Numbered from the stretch's first letter, positions 26,358 to 36,034 are shown. The stretch is DNA of 64,000 nt from Microbacterium album (GCF_014643695.1 NZ_BMJY01000003.1:296132-360131); one strand, 5' to 3'. Notes: a model not told the origin generated them from the letters alone. Translations and numbers: made by a program.

Positions 26358-26845
26358 AACCAGTCGGACTCGCGGATGGCGCGCATCGCCTTGGCGCGCT
26401 CCTCCTTCGGCAGGCGCTGCACGTAGACGACGCCGTCGAGGTGATCCGTCTCGTGCTGCAGCATCTGCGCCATGAGGCCCTCCCCCTCCAGCACGACCTT
26501 CCCGCCGTCGAGATCGATGCCCTCCACCCGCGCGTACGGGTGGCGCAGCGCATCGTGCCAGAGGCCCGGCACCGACAGGCACCCCTCCCCCGTCGGCTGC
26601 GCCTCGCCGCGCACCTCGACGAGGCGCGGATTGAGGATGTACCCGATCCGCTCATCGACGTTGTAGCTGAACGCCCGCAGGCCCACGCCGATCTGCGGCG
26701 CCGCGACCCCCGCGCGGCCGGGCAGCGCGACCGAATCGAGCAGGTCCTGCACCAGCGCGCGGATGCCGTCGTCGATCGTCTCGATCTCCGCGCACGGCGT
26801 GCGCAGCACCGGATCGCCGTACAGGCGGATCTCCCGGGCGGTCAC
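26354..26845 (-). CDS. def: Peptide deformylase
   Basis: Deformylase removes the formyl group from nascent proteins using a metal ion. The 163-residue product has the three family motifs: [14 protein letters not shown] (motif I, normally GxGLAAPQ), [11 protein letters not shown] (motif II, metal Cys) and [14 protein letters not shown] (motif III, HEXXH). The start is a GTG at 26843-26845 overlapping the MinD-like gene stop as GTGA, with [15 protein letters not shown] matching the family N-terminus. Coupling of def to a MinD-like gene is not a usual arrangement (def often lies by fmt). Confidence 0.95.
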   Translation of the reverse strand: MTAREIRLYGDPVLRTPCAEIETIDDGIRALVQDLLDSVALPGRAGVAAPQIGVGLRAFSYNVDERIGYILNPRLVEVRGEAQPTGEGCLSVPGLWHDALRHPYARVEGIDLDGGKVVLEGEGLMAQMLQHETDHLDGVVYVQRLPKEERAKAMRAIRESDWF

Positions 26846-28710
26846 GCCGCCTTCCCGCTCTCGCGCAGCCCTTCGACGACGCGAGCCGCGATCTCCCGCG
26901 CCGCCTGCCGCGTGGCAGGGCGGAGCTCGCGGAACGAGATCACGCTGCCCGTCGCGAGCGCCGGGTCGTACGGAAGGTGCATCACGGCGCGCACGCGGCT
27001 GGCGAAGTGGGCGTCCAGCTCGCCGAGCCGCACGATCGGCGCCCCTGGCGCCTGCTGGGTCAGCACCACGACGGCGTCTCGCGCCTGCTGCTCGTAGCCG
27101 TTCGACTCGAGCCACGTCAGGGTCTCCGAGGCCAGGCGCGCCTCGTCGACGCTCAGGCCCGACACGATGATGAGCTGATCCGCCAGCTCGAGCGTCGCGC
27201 CCATCACCGAGTGGACGATGCCCGTCCCGGTGTCCGTGAGCACGATCGAGTAGTAGTGGCCCGCCACGGCCGCGACGTCCCGGTAGTCGTCGTCGCCGAA
27301 GGCCTCCGCGATGCGCGGATCGGCGTCGGAGGCGAGCACGTCCAGCCGTGTCTCGTCGCGCGCGACGATCCCCGAGATGTCGTTGTAGCCCCTGACCTCA
27401 TCGCGCATCCGCACGAGATCCCTCACGGTCCTGCTGCTCTTGCGGCCGATGCGGTCGGCGAGCGTGCCGCGATCGGGGTTGGCGTCGACCGCGATGATGC
27501 GGTCGTCGCGCGCGTCCGCGAGCGCCATGCCGAGGAGGGTCGTCACGGTCGTCTTGCCGACGCCGCCCTTGCGGCTCAGGACGGGCACGAAACGCGCGCC
27601 GCCCGGCAGCGCGGCCGCGATGCGCGCCGTGAGCTCCTTGCGCTCACGCGTCCGGCGGCTGTCGCCCAGGTTCACACGGCCGCGGGTGAGGGAGTAGACG
27701 AGGTGTCGCCACGGGTCCTCGGGCTCCGAACGGCTGACCCGGTTGGGATCGAGCAGTCGGTCGGGCGTCAGGAGGTCGCTCGACTCCCGCTCGGCGCTGG
27801 CTCCCAGTTCGCCCAGTCGCTTCGACGTCAGCTGTACCTCCGTCCGGGGGCGTGCGGGGGCCGGCGAGAGCGTACGCTCGGACCGCCCCGCGTCGGCCGC
27901 TGCGTCGTCCTCGCGGTTCTTCTCGGACTCCGTCATCGCCTCTTCCTCCACCGGATCGGTCTCCGGCTCCCCGCCGTCGGCGGACGGCGCGGCAGCCATC
28001 GGCGTCGCGACATCCTCTCCCGACGCGGACTCGTCGTGGTGCGCATCGGTCTCGAAGCCTGTGGACGCCGCCGCCGACTGCGGTGCGGCGACGGGCTCCC
28101 CGGCGTCGGTGGGCTCCGCCGAGACGGGCGTCTCCTCGTCGTCCTCGGCAGGCGGCGCCTCGTCGGCGCGCTGCCCCGCCTCCGCGGCTTCGGGCTCGTG
28201 ATCGGGCTCGTCGTCGTCCTGCCGGCTGTCCCCCTGCGGGTCGCGATCCTGCTCTTCGGCAGCCGGTTCCTCGCTGCCGTGGCCGCCCTCATGCACGACG
28301 ACCGCGTCCTCGATGCCGTGCTCGTCCGCGTCCGCAGCTTCCCGCGCGGCGCTCACGATGCCCCCGTCGATCTCGCCCGTCATCGCGGGCGACTCCTCCT
28401 CGGCATGCGGCGGTTCGTCGCCCGGCTCCCCGTCCCGGTCGACGGCACCCGCCGCGGCGTGCCCGCCGGGAAGCTCGATGACGATCTCGCCGCGACGCAC
28501 GTCGTCGGGGTTCAGCCCGTCGTCGATGACCTCGTCGTCCGGCTCCTCGACGACGTGCGGAAGCACCACCCGGACCTGCGCGGTGTGGGGGCTCAGAATT
28601 CCGATCGCCGTCGTGTCGACGCCGGCGTCGGCGAGGACGCCGTGGTCCTGCCCCTCCGCCGGATCTTCATCGGGGTCGGTGGTGATGTTCTTCGTCACAG
28701 CGGGTTTCAC
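26842..28710 (-). CDS. MinD/ParA-like ATPase with long acidic N-terminal region
   Basis: This 622-residue protein has a disordered, strongly acidic, Asp/Glu/Ala-rich region over about residues 1-290, a linker with basic patches, and a C-terminal deviant-Walker ATPase (about 365-622) with [18 protein letters not shown] (Walker A), [15 protein letters not shown] and [12 protein letters not shown]. Such proteins in actinobacteria are annotated MinD/ParA family; the architecture recalls mycobacterial EspI-type proteins, though no type VII genes are seen here. Start GTG 28710 is tentative; GTG 28698 has better spacing to GGAG. It is translationally coupled to def. Membrane or nucleoid positioning is inference. 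Confidence 0.82.
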   Translation of the reverse strand: MKPAVTKNITTDPDEDPAEGQDHGVLADAGVDTTAIGILSPHTAQVRVVLPHVVEEPDDEVIDDGLNPDDVRRGEIVIELPGGHAAAGAVDRDGEPGDEPPHAEEESPAMTGEIDGGIVSAAREAADADEHGIEDAVVVHEGGHGSEEPAAEEQDRDPQGDSRQDDDEPDHEPEAAEAGQRADEAPPAEDDEETPVSAEPTDAGEPVAAPQSAAASTGFETDAHHDESASGEDVATPMAAAPSADGGEPETDPVEEEAMTESEKNREDDAAADAGRSERTLSPAPARPRTEVQLTSKRLGELGASAERESSDLLTPDRLLDPNRVSRSEPEDPWRHLVYSLTRGRVNLGDSRRTRERKELTARIAAALPGGARFVPVLSRKGGVGKTTVTTLLGMALADARDDRIIAVDANPDRGTLADRIGRKSSRTVRDLVRMRDEVRGYNDISGIVARDETRLDVLASDADPRIAEAFGDDDYRDVAAVAGHYYSIVLTDTGTGIVHSVMGATLELADQLIIVSGLSVDEARLASETLTWLESNGYEQQARDAVVVLTQQAPGAPIVRLGELDAHFASRVRAVMHLPYDPALATGSVISFRELRPATRQAAREIAARVVEGLRESGKAA

Positions 28711-28759
28711 TCCATTGGGCCACGCCCGAGGGACGAGTCCCTCCCGCCCCTTGCTCAGA

Positions 28760-31700
28760 TTACTGGCCGGGATTGACGACGACCAAAAGGTCGCCCGCGT
28801 CCACCTGCTGCGCGGCGCCGATCGCGAGGCGCTCCACGACGCCGTCGACGGGTGTCGTGATCGCGGCCTCCATCTTCATCGCCTCGATCGAGGCGACCGC
28901 CTGACCCGCGGTGACCCGGTCGCCCTCGGCCACCTTGAGCGTGACGACACCCGAGAAGGGAGCCGCCACCTGACCCGGCTTCGAGGTGTCGGCCTTCTCG
29001 GCCGCGTGCACCTCCACCTCGATGCCGCGGTCGCGCGCCGCCACGGGGCGCAGCTGCCCGTTGAGCGTCGCCATGACCGAGCGGATGCCCTTGTCGTCGG
29101 GTTCGCCGACCGCCTCCAGCCCCACGTAGAGCTGCACGCCGCGCTCGATCTCGACGACGTGCTCGCCGCCGGGCTCCAGGCCGTACAGGTAGTCGGCCGT
29201 CTCGAGCACCGACAGATCGCCGTACGTCTCGCGCATGCTCTCGAACGCCTTGGTGGGCTGCGGGAACAGGAGGCGGTTGAGCGCGGCGCGGCGCGTGGCC
29301 GAGTCGGCGGCGAGCGCCGCCTCGTCCTGTGCCTCGAGCGGCGTGACCGGGGGACGCGCCGTGCGACCCTCGAGGACCTTGCTGCGGAACGGCTCGGGCC
29401 ATCCGCCCGGCAGGTCGCCCAGCTCCCCCGCCATGAAGCCGACCACCGAGTCCGGCACGTCGTACTTGTGGGGGTTCTCGGCGAAGTCCGCCGGATCCGC
29501 CCTCACCGCGGCGAGGTGCAGCGCGAGGTCGCCCACGACCTTGGACGACGGCGTGACCTTCGGCACGCGGCCCAGGATGTCATCGGCCGCCGCGTACATC
29601 TCCTCGATGAGCTCGAAGTCGTCCGCGAGTCCGAGAGCGATCGCCTGCTGGCGGAGGTTCGACAGCTGACCGCCGGGGATCTCGTGGCGGTAGACCCGGC
29701 CGGTGGGGCCGGCGAGGCCCGACTCGAACGGGCGGTACAGCTGACGCACGGCCTCCCAGTACGGCTCCAGATCCGTCACCGCGCGGAGGTCCAGGCCGGT
29801 GTCGCGCTCGGTGTGCGCGAGCGCCGCGACCAGCGCCGACAGGGACGGCTGGCTCGTGGTGCCCGCCATGGGCGCGGCGGCGGCGTCGACCGCGTCCGCT
29901 CCCGCCGCGCTGGCGGCCAGCAGCGTGGCCAGCTGCCCGCCCGGGGTGTCGTGCGTGTGCACGTGCACCGGCACGTCGAAGCGCTCGCGGAAGGCGGAGA
30001 CGAGTGTGGCCGCGGCGGCGGGCCGCAACAGCCCCGCCATGTCCTTGATGGCGAGGATGTGGGCGCCGGCGTCCACGATCTGCTCCGCCAGGCGCAGGTA
30101 GTAGTCGAGCGTGTAGAGGTCCTCCGCCGGATTCAGCAGGTCGCCGGTGTAGCAGACCGCCACCTCCGCGATCGCCGTCTCGCTCGCGAGGACCGCGTCG
30201 ATCGCCGGTCGCATCTGCGACACGTCGTTGAGCGCGTCGAAGATCCGGAAGATGTCGATGCCGGATGCCGCGGCCTCCTGCACGAAGGCATCGGTCACGC
30301 GCGTCGGGTACGGCGTGTAGCCGACCGTGTTGCGCCCGCGCAGCAGCATCTGGATGGCGACGTTCGGCAGGGCCTCGCGGAGGCTGTCCAGGCGCTCCCA
30401 GGGATCCTCGCCGAGGAACCGGAGGGCGACGTCGTAGGTCGCCCCGCCCCAGGCCTCGACCGAGAGCAGCTGCGGCGTGAGGCGCGCGACGTGCGGGGCG
30501 ACGGCGAGGAGGTCGCGCGTGCGCACGCGCGTCGCGAGCAGCGACTGGTGGGCGTCGCGGAACGTCGTCTCCGTGACCGCGAGAGCCGTCTGCGCGCGCA
30601 GGGCCTGCGCGAAGCCGGCGGGACCGAGCTGCTGCAGCCGCTGACGGGAACCCTCGGGCGCGGGGGCCGCGAGGTCGACCGCGGGCAGCTTCTCCCGCGG
30701 GGAGATCGAGAGCGGCCTCTCCCCGTGCGGCTTGTTGACCGTCACGTCGACGAGCCAGCTCAGGATCTTCGATCCCCGGTCCTTCGAGACCCGGCCCGCC
30801 AGGAGCTGGGGGCGCTCGTCGATGAACGCGGTCGACAGGTCTCCGACCGAGAACTCCGGATCGTCGAGCACCGCCTGCAGGAACGGGATGTTGGTGGAGA
30901 CGCCGCGGATGCGGAATTCGGCAAGCGCGCGGCGGGCGCGGGCGACCGCGGCGCCGAAGTCGCGCCCGCGGCACGTGAGCTTGGCGAGCATCGAGTCGAA
31001 GTGCGGGCTGATCTGCGCGCCCGCGGCCGTCGTGCCGCCGTCGAGCCGGATGCCCGCGCCGCCCGGCGAGCGGTACGTCGTGATCTTGCCGGTGTCGGGG
31101 CGGAAACCCTGTGCCGGATCCTCGGTGGTGATGCGGCACTGCAGCGCGGCACCGCGCAGCTTGATCGCGTCCTGCTCCAGGCCCAGCTCCGCGAGGGTCT
31201 GGCCGGCGGCGATGCGCATCTGGGACTGCACGAGGTCGACGTCCGTGACCTCTTCGGTCACCGTGTGCTCCACCTGGATGCGCGGGTTCATCTCGATGAA
31301 CACGATCTCGCCGGCCCGGTCCCCCGCCGTCTCGAGGAGGAACTCGACCGTGCCCGCGTTCTCGTAGCCGATCGACTCGGCAAACGCCACGGCGTGACGG
31401 TGCAGCTCGGAGCGGATCGCGTCGTCGAGGTTGGGCGCGGGTGCGATCTCGACGACCTTCTGGTGCCGGCGCTGCACGGAGCAGTCCCGCTCGAACAGGT
31501 GCACCGTCGCGCCGGTCTTGTCGGCGAGGATCTGCACCTCGATGTGCCGGGGCCGGACGACCGCCTGCTCGAGGAACATCCGCGGGTCGCCGAACGCGCT
31601 CTGCGCCTCGCGCATCGCCTCGGCGAGCGCCGGGGCGAGCTCGGCCTTGCTCTCGACGCGGCGCATGCCGCGCCCACCGCCGCCCGCGACGGCCTTGGCG

Positions 31701-32167
31701 AACAGGGGGAAGCCGATCTCGTCCGACTGGGCGACGAGCGCGTCGACGTCGTCGGAGGCATCGGTCGAGCGCAGCACGGGCACGCCCGCCTTGATCGCGT
31801 GCTCCTTCGCCGTGACCTTGTTGCCCGCCATCTCGAGCACCGTCGCCGACGGCCCGATGAACGTGATGCCCGCATCGGCGGCCTTCTCCGCCAGGTCCGG
31901 GTTCTCGGACAGGAAGCCGTACCCGGGGTAGATCGCGTCGGCGCCGCACTCCCGCGCGACGCGGATGATCTCGTCGACGTCCAGGTACGCACGGACGGGG
32001 TGCCCCTCCGTGCCGATCCGGTACGCCTCGTCCGCCTTCAGCCGGTGAAGGGAGTTGCGATCCTCGTGGGGGAACACGGCGACCGTGCGGGCCCCCAGCT
32101 CATACGCCGCGCGGAACGCTCTGATCGCGATCTCTCCACGATTGGCCACGAGGATCTTGGCGAACAT
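28760..32167 (-). CDS. pyc: Pyruvate carboxylase
   Basis: Pyruvate carboxylase makes oxaloacetate from pyruvate, bicarbonate and ATP, refilling the TCA cycle. The 1135-residue single-chain enzyme has the biotin carboxylase domain (about 1-455, with GGGGRGMRRVES and FIEMNPRIQVEHTVTEEVT), the carboxyltransferase barrel (about 540-800, FRDAHQSLLATRVR, DMAGLLRP with metal ligands and HVHTHDTPGG), and the C-terminal biotinyl domain with SIEAMKMEAAI (biotin lysine near 1099). AAGGGGG precedes the ATG, and TATGCT near 32245-32250 could be its -10. It is divergent from the ParA gene. Confidence 0.97.
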   Translation of the reverse strand: MFAKILVANRGEIAIRAFRAAYELGARTVAVFPHEDRNSLHRLKADEAYRIGTEGHPVRAYLDVDEIIRVARECGADAIYPGYGFLSENPDLAEKAADAGITFIGPSATVLEMAGNKVTAKEHAIKAGVPVLRSTDASDDVDALVAQSDEIGFPLFAKAVAGGGGRGMRRVESKAELAPALAEAMREAQSAFGDPRMFLEQAVVRPRHIEVQILADKTGATVHLFERDCSVQRRHQKVVEIAPAPNLDDAIRSELHRHAVAFAESIGYENAGTVEFLLETAGDRAGEIVFIEMNPRIQVEHTVTEEVTDVDLVQSQMRIAAGQTLAELGLEQDAIKLRGAALQCRITTEDPAQGFRPDTGKITTYRSPGGAGIRLDGGTTAAGAQISPHFDSMLAKLTCRGRDFGAAVARARRALAEFRIRGVSTNIPFLQAVLDDPEFSVGDLSTAFIDERPQLLAGRVSKDRGSKILSWLVDVTVNKPHGERPLSISPREKLPAVDLAAPAPEGSRQRLQQLGPAGFAQALRAQTALAVTETTFRDAHQSLLATRVRTRDLLAVAPHVARLTPQLLSVEAWGGATYDVALRFLGEDPWERLDSLREALPNVAIQMLLRGRNTVGYTPYPTRVTDAFVQEAAASGIDIFRIFDALNDVSQMRPAIDAVLASETAIAEVAVCYTGDLLNPAEDLYTLDYYLRLAEQIVDAGAHILAIKDMAGLLRPAAAATLVSAFRERFDVPVHVHTHDTPGGQLATLLAASAAGADAVDAAAAPMAGTTSQPSLSALVAALAHTERDTGLDLRAVTDLEPYWEAVRQLYRPFESGLAGPTGRVYRHEIPGGQLSNLRQQAIALGLADDFELIEEMYAAADDILGRVPKVTPSSKVVGDLALHLAAVRADPADFAENPHKYDVPDSVVGFMAGELGDLPGGWPEPFRSKVLEGRTARPPVTPLEAQDEAALAADSATRRAALNRLLFPQPTKAFESMRETYGDLSVLETADYLYGLEPGGEHVVEIERGVQLYVGLEAVGEPDDKGIRSVMATLNGQLRPVAARDRGIEVEVHAAEKADTSKPGQVAAPFSGVVTLKVAEGDRVTAGQAVASIEAMKMEAAITTPVDGVVERLAIGAAQQVDAGDLLVVVNPGQ

Positions 32168-32272
32168 ACGCCCCCTTCAGCAGTGAGTGCGGCGGAGCCA
32201 TGAGACGATTCGCGCCGGCGACCTGGGCCGGGCGACGTGGTTCTCAGCATAGGGGAGGTAACGTAGGGGACT

Positions 32273-33085
32273 GTGCACGTACTCAGCGTCAGTTCCCTCA
32301 AGGGCGGCGTCGGCAAGACGACCGTGACTCTCGGTCTCGCCTCTGCCGCCTTCGCGCGGTCGCTGCGCACGCTCGTCGTGGATCTCGACCCCCAGGCCGA
32401 CGTCTCCACGGGCCTGGACGTGCAGATCGCCGGGCGCCTCAACGTCTCCGACGTGCTGACCAGCCCCAAGGAGAAGATCGTCCGTCAGGCGATCACCTCG
32501 AGCGGGTGGACGCGCGTGCACGACGGCGTGATCGACGTGATGCTGGGGAGCCCGTCCGCGATCAACTTCGACGGCCCGCACCCCACGGTCGCGGATGTCT
32601 GGAAGCTCGAGGAGGCGCTCGCCTTGATCGAGAGCGAGTACGACCTCGTGCTGATCGACTGCCCGCCGTCGCTCAACGCGCTCACGCGCACCGCGTGGGC
32701 GGCCAGCGACCGCGTGATGGTGGTCACCGAGCCGGGCCTGTTCTCGGTCGCCGCGGCCGACCGCGCGCTGCGTGCGATCGAGGAGATCCGCCGCGGCCTC
32801 TCCCCCCGGCTGCAGCCGCTGGGCCTGGTCGTCAACCGTGTCCGGCCCCAGTCGGTCGAGCACCAGTTCCGCATCAAGGAGCTGCGCGACATGTTCGGCC
32901 CGCTCGTGCTGGAGCCGCAGCTGCCCGAGCGCACCTCGCTGCAGCAGGCCCAGGGCGCCGCCAAGCCGCTGCATGTCTGGCCCGGCGAGTCCGCCCAGGA
33001 GCTGGCGGCCGACTTCGACGCGCTGCTCGACCGCATCATGCGCGCGGGCCGCATCGAAGACCCCCGCGAGACCGTCGCGGAATAG
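32273..33085 (+). CDS. ParA-family ATPase
   Basis: This 270-residue protein has the deviant Walker [20 protein letters not shown] near residues 9-17, VDLDPQADVSTGL, and LVLIDCPPSLNALTRTAW, typical of ParA/Soj ATPases that position cargo on the nucleoid. No parB or obvious partner is next to it, so it is an orphan ParA; related actinobacterial proteins occur outside the parAB locus. The GTG start lies 8 nt after TAACGT (32259-32264), suggesting a nearly leaderless mRNA. It is divergent from pyc and converges on a MerR gene across a repeat cluster. Confidence 0.9.
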   Translation: MHVLSVSSLKGGVGKTTVTLGLASAAFARSLRTLVVDLDPQADVSTGLDVQIAGRLNVSDVLTSPKEKIVRQAITSSGWTRVHDGVIDVMLGSPSAINFDGPHPTVADVWKLEEALALIESEYDLVLIDCPPSLNALTRTAWAASDRVMVVTEPGLFSVAAADRALRAIEEIRRGLSPRLQPLGLVVNRVRPQSVEHQFRIKELRDMFGPLVLEPQLPERTSLQQAQGAAKPLHVWPGESAQELAADFDALLDRIMRAGRIEDPRETVAE

Positions 33086-33117
33086 CGCGCTCTTCCCGCC
33101 TCCGGCCGGTCGCACTC

Positions 33118-33386
33118 GGCTTCGTCTCCGCCGCTACGCGGCTCCGCTCAGCCCGTTTCGACTCCGCGGCTCCGCCGCTCCGCTCAACGAGCACCCAAAA
33201 CCCGTACCCCTACCCACCGACCTCAACCCGGTGCGAGCGCGAAGCGCGAGCGTGCGGGCGCGAGTGCGCCCGCCACCAGGCGCGCAGCGCCGGCGCGCTG
33301 AAGCGAAGCGCAAGCGCCTCCCCCGAGGAGCGGCCCCTCGGGGCCCGACGAGCGGGAGGAAAAAGAAACGCGTGGGAGAAAGAGAA
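33118..33386. repeat. Composite GC-rich repeat between converging genes (locus B)
   Basis: This 300-nt gap holds no gene. It carries a degraded and a full copy (33152-33192) of the cccgtttcgactccgcggc element, then a second module (about 33230-33375) with gagcgtgcgggcgcgagtgc, a GCGGGCGC-GAGT-GCGCCCGC hairpin and GGCCCC/GGGGCC pairs, ending in a purine-rich gaggaaaaagaaa tract. The same two modules in the same order occur at 62391-62867. The array may act as a bidirectional terminator; the origin is unknown. Confidence 0.85.
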
Positions 33387-33929
33387 TCAAGCCGTGCGCT
33401 TCGCGCGGCGTGCGGCGAGCTCGTCCACGGGGTCCGGGGCGGCCGGGTCGAAGTCGACGAGGGTGGCTTCCACCTCGTGCAGCACCTTGCCGACGGCGAT
33501 ACCGAAGACGCCCTGGCCGCGGCTGACGAGGTCGATGACCTCGTCGTCGGAGGTGCACAGGTAGACCGAGGCGCCGTCGCTCATGAGCGTGGTGCCTGCG
33601 AGGTCGCGGATGCCGGCGGCGCGGAGCTGCTCCACGGCGGTGCGGATCTGCTGCAGGGAGATCCCGGTGTCGAGCAGGCGCTTGACGAGCTTCAGCACGA
33701 GGATGTCCCGGAAGCCGTAGAGGCGCTGCGATCCGGAACCGGATGCGCCCCGCACCGTGGGTTCGACCAGCTCGGTGCGCGCCCAGTAGTCCAGCTGGCG
33801 GTAGGTGATGCCCGCCGCGCGGGCGGCGACGGCGCCGCGGTAGCCGGCCTCCGGGTCGAGGTCCGGCAGGCCGTCCGTGAAGAGGAGGTCGGTCATGCCG
33901 TTGTCACCGGAGTGATCGCCAGCGTTCAT
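33387..33929 (-). CDS. MerR-family regulator (Rv1828-like)
   Basis: This 180-residue regulator has a MerR-type winged helix (YRGAVAARAAGITYRQLDYWART...), RLYGFRDILVLKLVKRLLD of the dimerisation helix region, and a C-terminal acidic domain. It lacks the metal-binding cysteines of metal-responsive MerR proteins. With the FHA gene and second MerR gene upstream it matches the Rv1827-Rv1828-Rv1830 neighbourhood of Mycobacterium. The family start follows GAGGAGGA; a second in-frame ATG 11 codons later is possible. The target genes are unknown. Confidence 0.9.
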   Translation of the reverse strand: MNAGDHSGDNGMTDLLFTDGLPDLDPEAGYRGAVAARAAGITYRQLDYWARTELVEPTVRGASGSGSQRLYGFRDILVLKLVKRLLDTGISLQQIRTAVEQLRAAGIRDLAGTTLMSDGASVYLCTSDDEVIDLVSRGQGVFGIAVGKVLHEVEATLVDFDPAAPDPVDELAARRAKRTA

Positions 33930-34046
33930 CTTGTCCTCCTCGTATGCCCTGGTTCCTCCACCGTATGGGAGCCCCCGAGCACCGGCAACGACATCCGCGG
34001 ATCGCCCGCGGCGTGTCGCTCAAGCGTTACCAACGGGAGATCAATG

Positions 34047-34748
34047 CTACGGCAGGAGGCGCCCCAGCGCGTCCTTGATGAAGATCGCGCGGAGGTCTTC
34101 GAGCCGCGCCGCGACCTCGGGCGCGAGCTCGCTCGCCTTGGCCCGCGACGTCGCGTCGGGTCGCTTGAGCAGCGCAGACAGCGCCGACTCGACGAGCGCG
34201 ACGTCGCGCTCAGCGCTCTGCCGCAGGCCGCGCACGTGGCGCGGCTCGATGCCGTGGCGCTCGAGCGCCACGAGCGCCCGCATGAGCGCCAGCGCGTGGT
34301 CGTCGTAGTGATCGGCGGGCTTCAGCAGTCCCGTGCTGACGGCGTCGTTGAGCAGCTGCGGTCCCGCGCCCGAGGCGGTCAGCAGCTCCTGGCGGCTGTG
34401 ACGACGGACGGCGGGATGGATCGAGGGCGGCGGCACCTGCGGGGTCGCGGGCGAGCGCCCGGCGTCGATGTCGTCGAGGTACTCGCGGATCACGACGAGC
34501 GGCAGGTAGTGGTCGCGTTGCAGCGTGAGCGCCAGGCGCAGACGCTCGAGGTCTGCGGGGGCGAACTTGCGGTACCCCGCTGCCGTGCGCTGCGGTCGGA
34601 CGATTCCCTGCACTTCGAGGAAGCGGAGCTTGCTGGAGGTCAGCGCCGGGAACTCTGGAGTGAGCTTGGCGAGCACCTGACCGATGCTCAGCAGCCCCGC
34701 GGGCGCTTTCCGATCGGAAGAAGGCTCGCGGGCGGCGGCCGCCGCCAT
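34047..34748 (-). CDS. ftsR: MerR-family division regulator FtsR
   Basis: This 233-residue protein has an N-terminal MerR winged helix (LLSIGQVLAKLTPEFPALTSSKLRFLE, then GYRKFAPADLERLRLAL) and a variable C-terminal domain. FtsR of Corynebacterium glutamicum, from the equivalent position next to the FHA protein OdhI, activates ftsZ. The ATG overlaps the FHA gene stop by one base (TGATG), so the two are translationally coupled. A target site upstream of ftsZ at 2201-2217 is a candidate in this same window. Confidence 0.88.
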   Translation of the reverse strand: MAAAAAREPSSDRKAPAGLLSIGQVLAKLTPEFPALTSSKLRFLEVQGIVRPQRTAAGYRKFAPADLERLRLALTLQRDHYLPLVVIREYLDDIDAGRSPATPQVPPPSIHPAVRRHSRQELLTASGAGPQLLNDAVSTGLLKPADHYDDHALALMRALVALERHGIEPRHVRGLRQSAERDVALVESALSALLKRPDATSRAKASELAPEVAARLEDLRAIFIKDALGRLLP

Positions 34749-35245
34749 CAGCCGCCCTGCTCCGTCCGGTCGAGGGGCGAGGCGAAGAAGTTGAGGCGGA
34801 ACTTGCCGATCCGCACCTCGGCGCCGTCCGTCAGCACCGCGCGGTCGACCCGTTCGCCGTTGACGTACGTTCCGTTGAGCGAGCGCTGGTCGACGATCTC
34901 GAAGGACGTCTTGTGCCGCGTGATCTCCGCGTGACGACGCGACACCGTCACGTCGTCGAAGAAGATGTCGGCCTCGGGGTGCCGCCCGGCCGTGGTCACG
35001 TCGGAGTCGAGGAGGTAGCGCGCACCCGCGGTCGGGCCGGAGCGGACGAGCAGCAGCGCGGATCCCGACGGGAGCGCACCGATCGCGTCCCGCTCGGTCG
35101 CGTTGAGCTCTCCCCGGAACGGCACGAAGGACAGGTCCGAGTCATGTCCGAACGTCTGGGTCGAGTCACCCGAGCCGTCGTGGCCGAAACGCGTGGTGTC
35201 GCCGTCACGATGGATCGGCGAACCGGCACGGTTGGTCTCTGACAC
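34748..35245 (-). CDS. FHA-domain protein (OdhI/GarA-like)
   Basis: OdhI/GarA are phospho-switch proteins that inhibit 2-oxoglutarate dehydrogenase when unphosphorylated. The 165-residue product has an FHA domain (about 65-150) with TTAGRHPEADIFFDDVTVSR (Arg88, Ser102, His105) and SLNGTYVNGERV (Asn124). The N-terminal arm carries two Thr-rich motifs, DTTRFGHD (Thr17/18) and STQTFGHD (Thr29/31), in place of the single ETTSVF phosphosite of GarA. GTG 35243-35245 has GAAGGAGG 7 nt upstream. The PASTA kinase in this window is a plausible kinase; this is inference. Confidence 0.92.
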   Translation of the reverse strand: MSETNRAGSPIHRDGDTTRFGHDGSGDSTQTFGHDSDLSFVPFRGELNATERDAIGALPSGSALLLVRSGPTAGARYLLDSDVTTAGRHPEADIFFDDVTVSRRHAEITRHKTSFEIVDQRSLNGTYVNGERVDRAVLTDGAEVRIGKFRLNFFASPLDRTEQGG

Positions 35246-35362
35246 GTCACCCTCCTTCTCCCCCCAGCCTAGCCGATCCGCATCCCGGCGCGAGCGCCGA
35301 TCCGGCATCCCGGCATCCCCCTGCGGGGTCACGCTCAGGTGTTCGGCGGTAGGTTCGGGGCC

Positions 35363-36034
35363 ATGGCTTCCGCACGCTTCCCCAGACTGTCCCGCCTGCT
35401 CGCGCCCGCGGCCGCTGCCGCGGTCGTCGCGTCCCTCGCGCTGGCCTCCCCGGCCGCCGCGCATGACACCCTCATCAGTTCGGATCCCGCCGAGGGCTCC
35501 TCGGTGACGGCGATGCCCGAGGCCGTGACGCTGTCGTTCTCCGCGGCGCTCATCACGATGGGCGGCGACGAGACCGTGGTGGACGTGCTGTCCCCCTCCG
35601 GCGAGAACCTCTCCGAGGGCTCGGCCGAGGTCGACGGGGCCGTCGTGACGCAAGCGGTCGCCGCGCCGACCGAGACGGGCGAATACACGGTCAACTGGCG
35701 CGTCGTGTCGAGCGATGGGCATCCGACGGACGGCACGTTCTCCTTCTCCCTCGAGGCGGTCGCTCCCCCGGCAGAGGAGCCGTCGGCCCCCACGACTCCC
35801 GCCACCGAGGAGCCCGCGGCCACCGACCAGCCGGAGACCCCCGCCACCCCCGCGCCCGATGCGGAGACGCCCGCTCCTGACGGGGACGCGGACGACGCTG
35901 CGGGTGGCGACGCGCTCCCGTGGATCCTGCTCGGGATCGTCGCCCTCGCGATCGTCGGAACCCTCATCGCGCTGCTCGTCCGTCGCGGACGACCGGGCGC
36001 GCGCGACGACTCCGCGGACCCCACCGGGCGATAG
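35363..36034 (+). CDS. CopC-domain copper-binding membrane protein
   Basis: This 223-residue exported protein has a signal peptide ending SPAAAHDTLISSDPAEGSSV, which places a His at the mature N-terminus as in CopC copper sites; WRVVSSDGHPTDGTFSF supplies a second His. A Pro/Thr/Glu-rich linker and one C-terminal membrane helix (about 190-210) with a basic tail follow. No CopD-type membrane partner is adjacent. ATG 35363 is preferred; a GTG at 35339 would add eight residues. The stop codon TAG is part of the lpd -10 hexamer. Confidence 0.88.
   Translation: MASARFPRLSRLLAPAAAAAVVASLALASPAAAHDTLISSDPAEGSSVTAMPEAVTLSFSAALITMGGDETVVDVLSPSGENLSEGSAEVDGAVVTQAVAAPTETGEYTVNWRVVSSDGHPTDGTFSFSLEAVAPPAEEPSAPTTPATEEPAATDQPETPATPAPDAETPAPDGDADDAAGGDALPWILLGIVALAIVGTLIALLVRRGRPGARDDSADPTGR

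Noticed and set aside
28313..32203. 1296-codon open frame on the plus strand opposite pyc
   Set aside because: Arg/His/Leu-rich antisense shadow caused by high third-position GC; pyc on the other strand has full domain structure.
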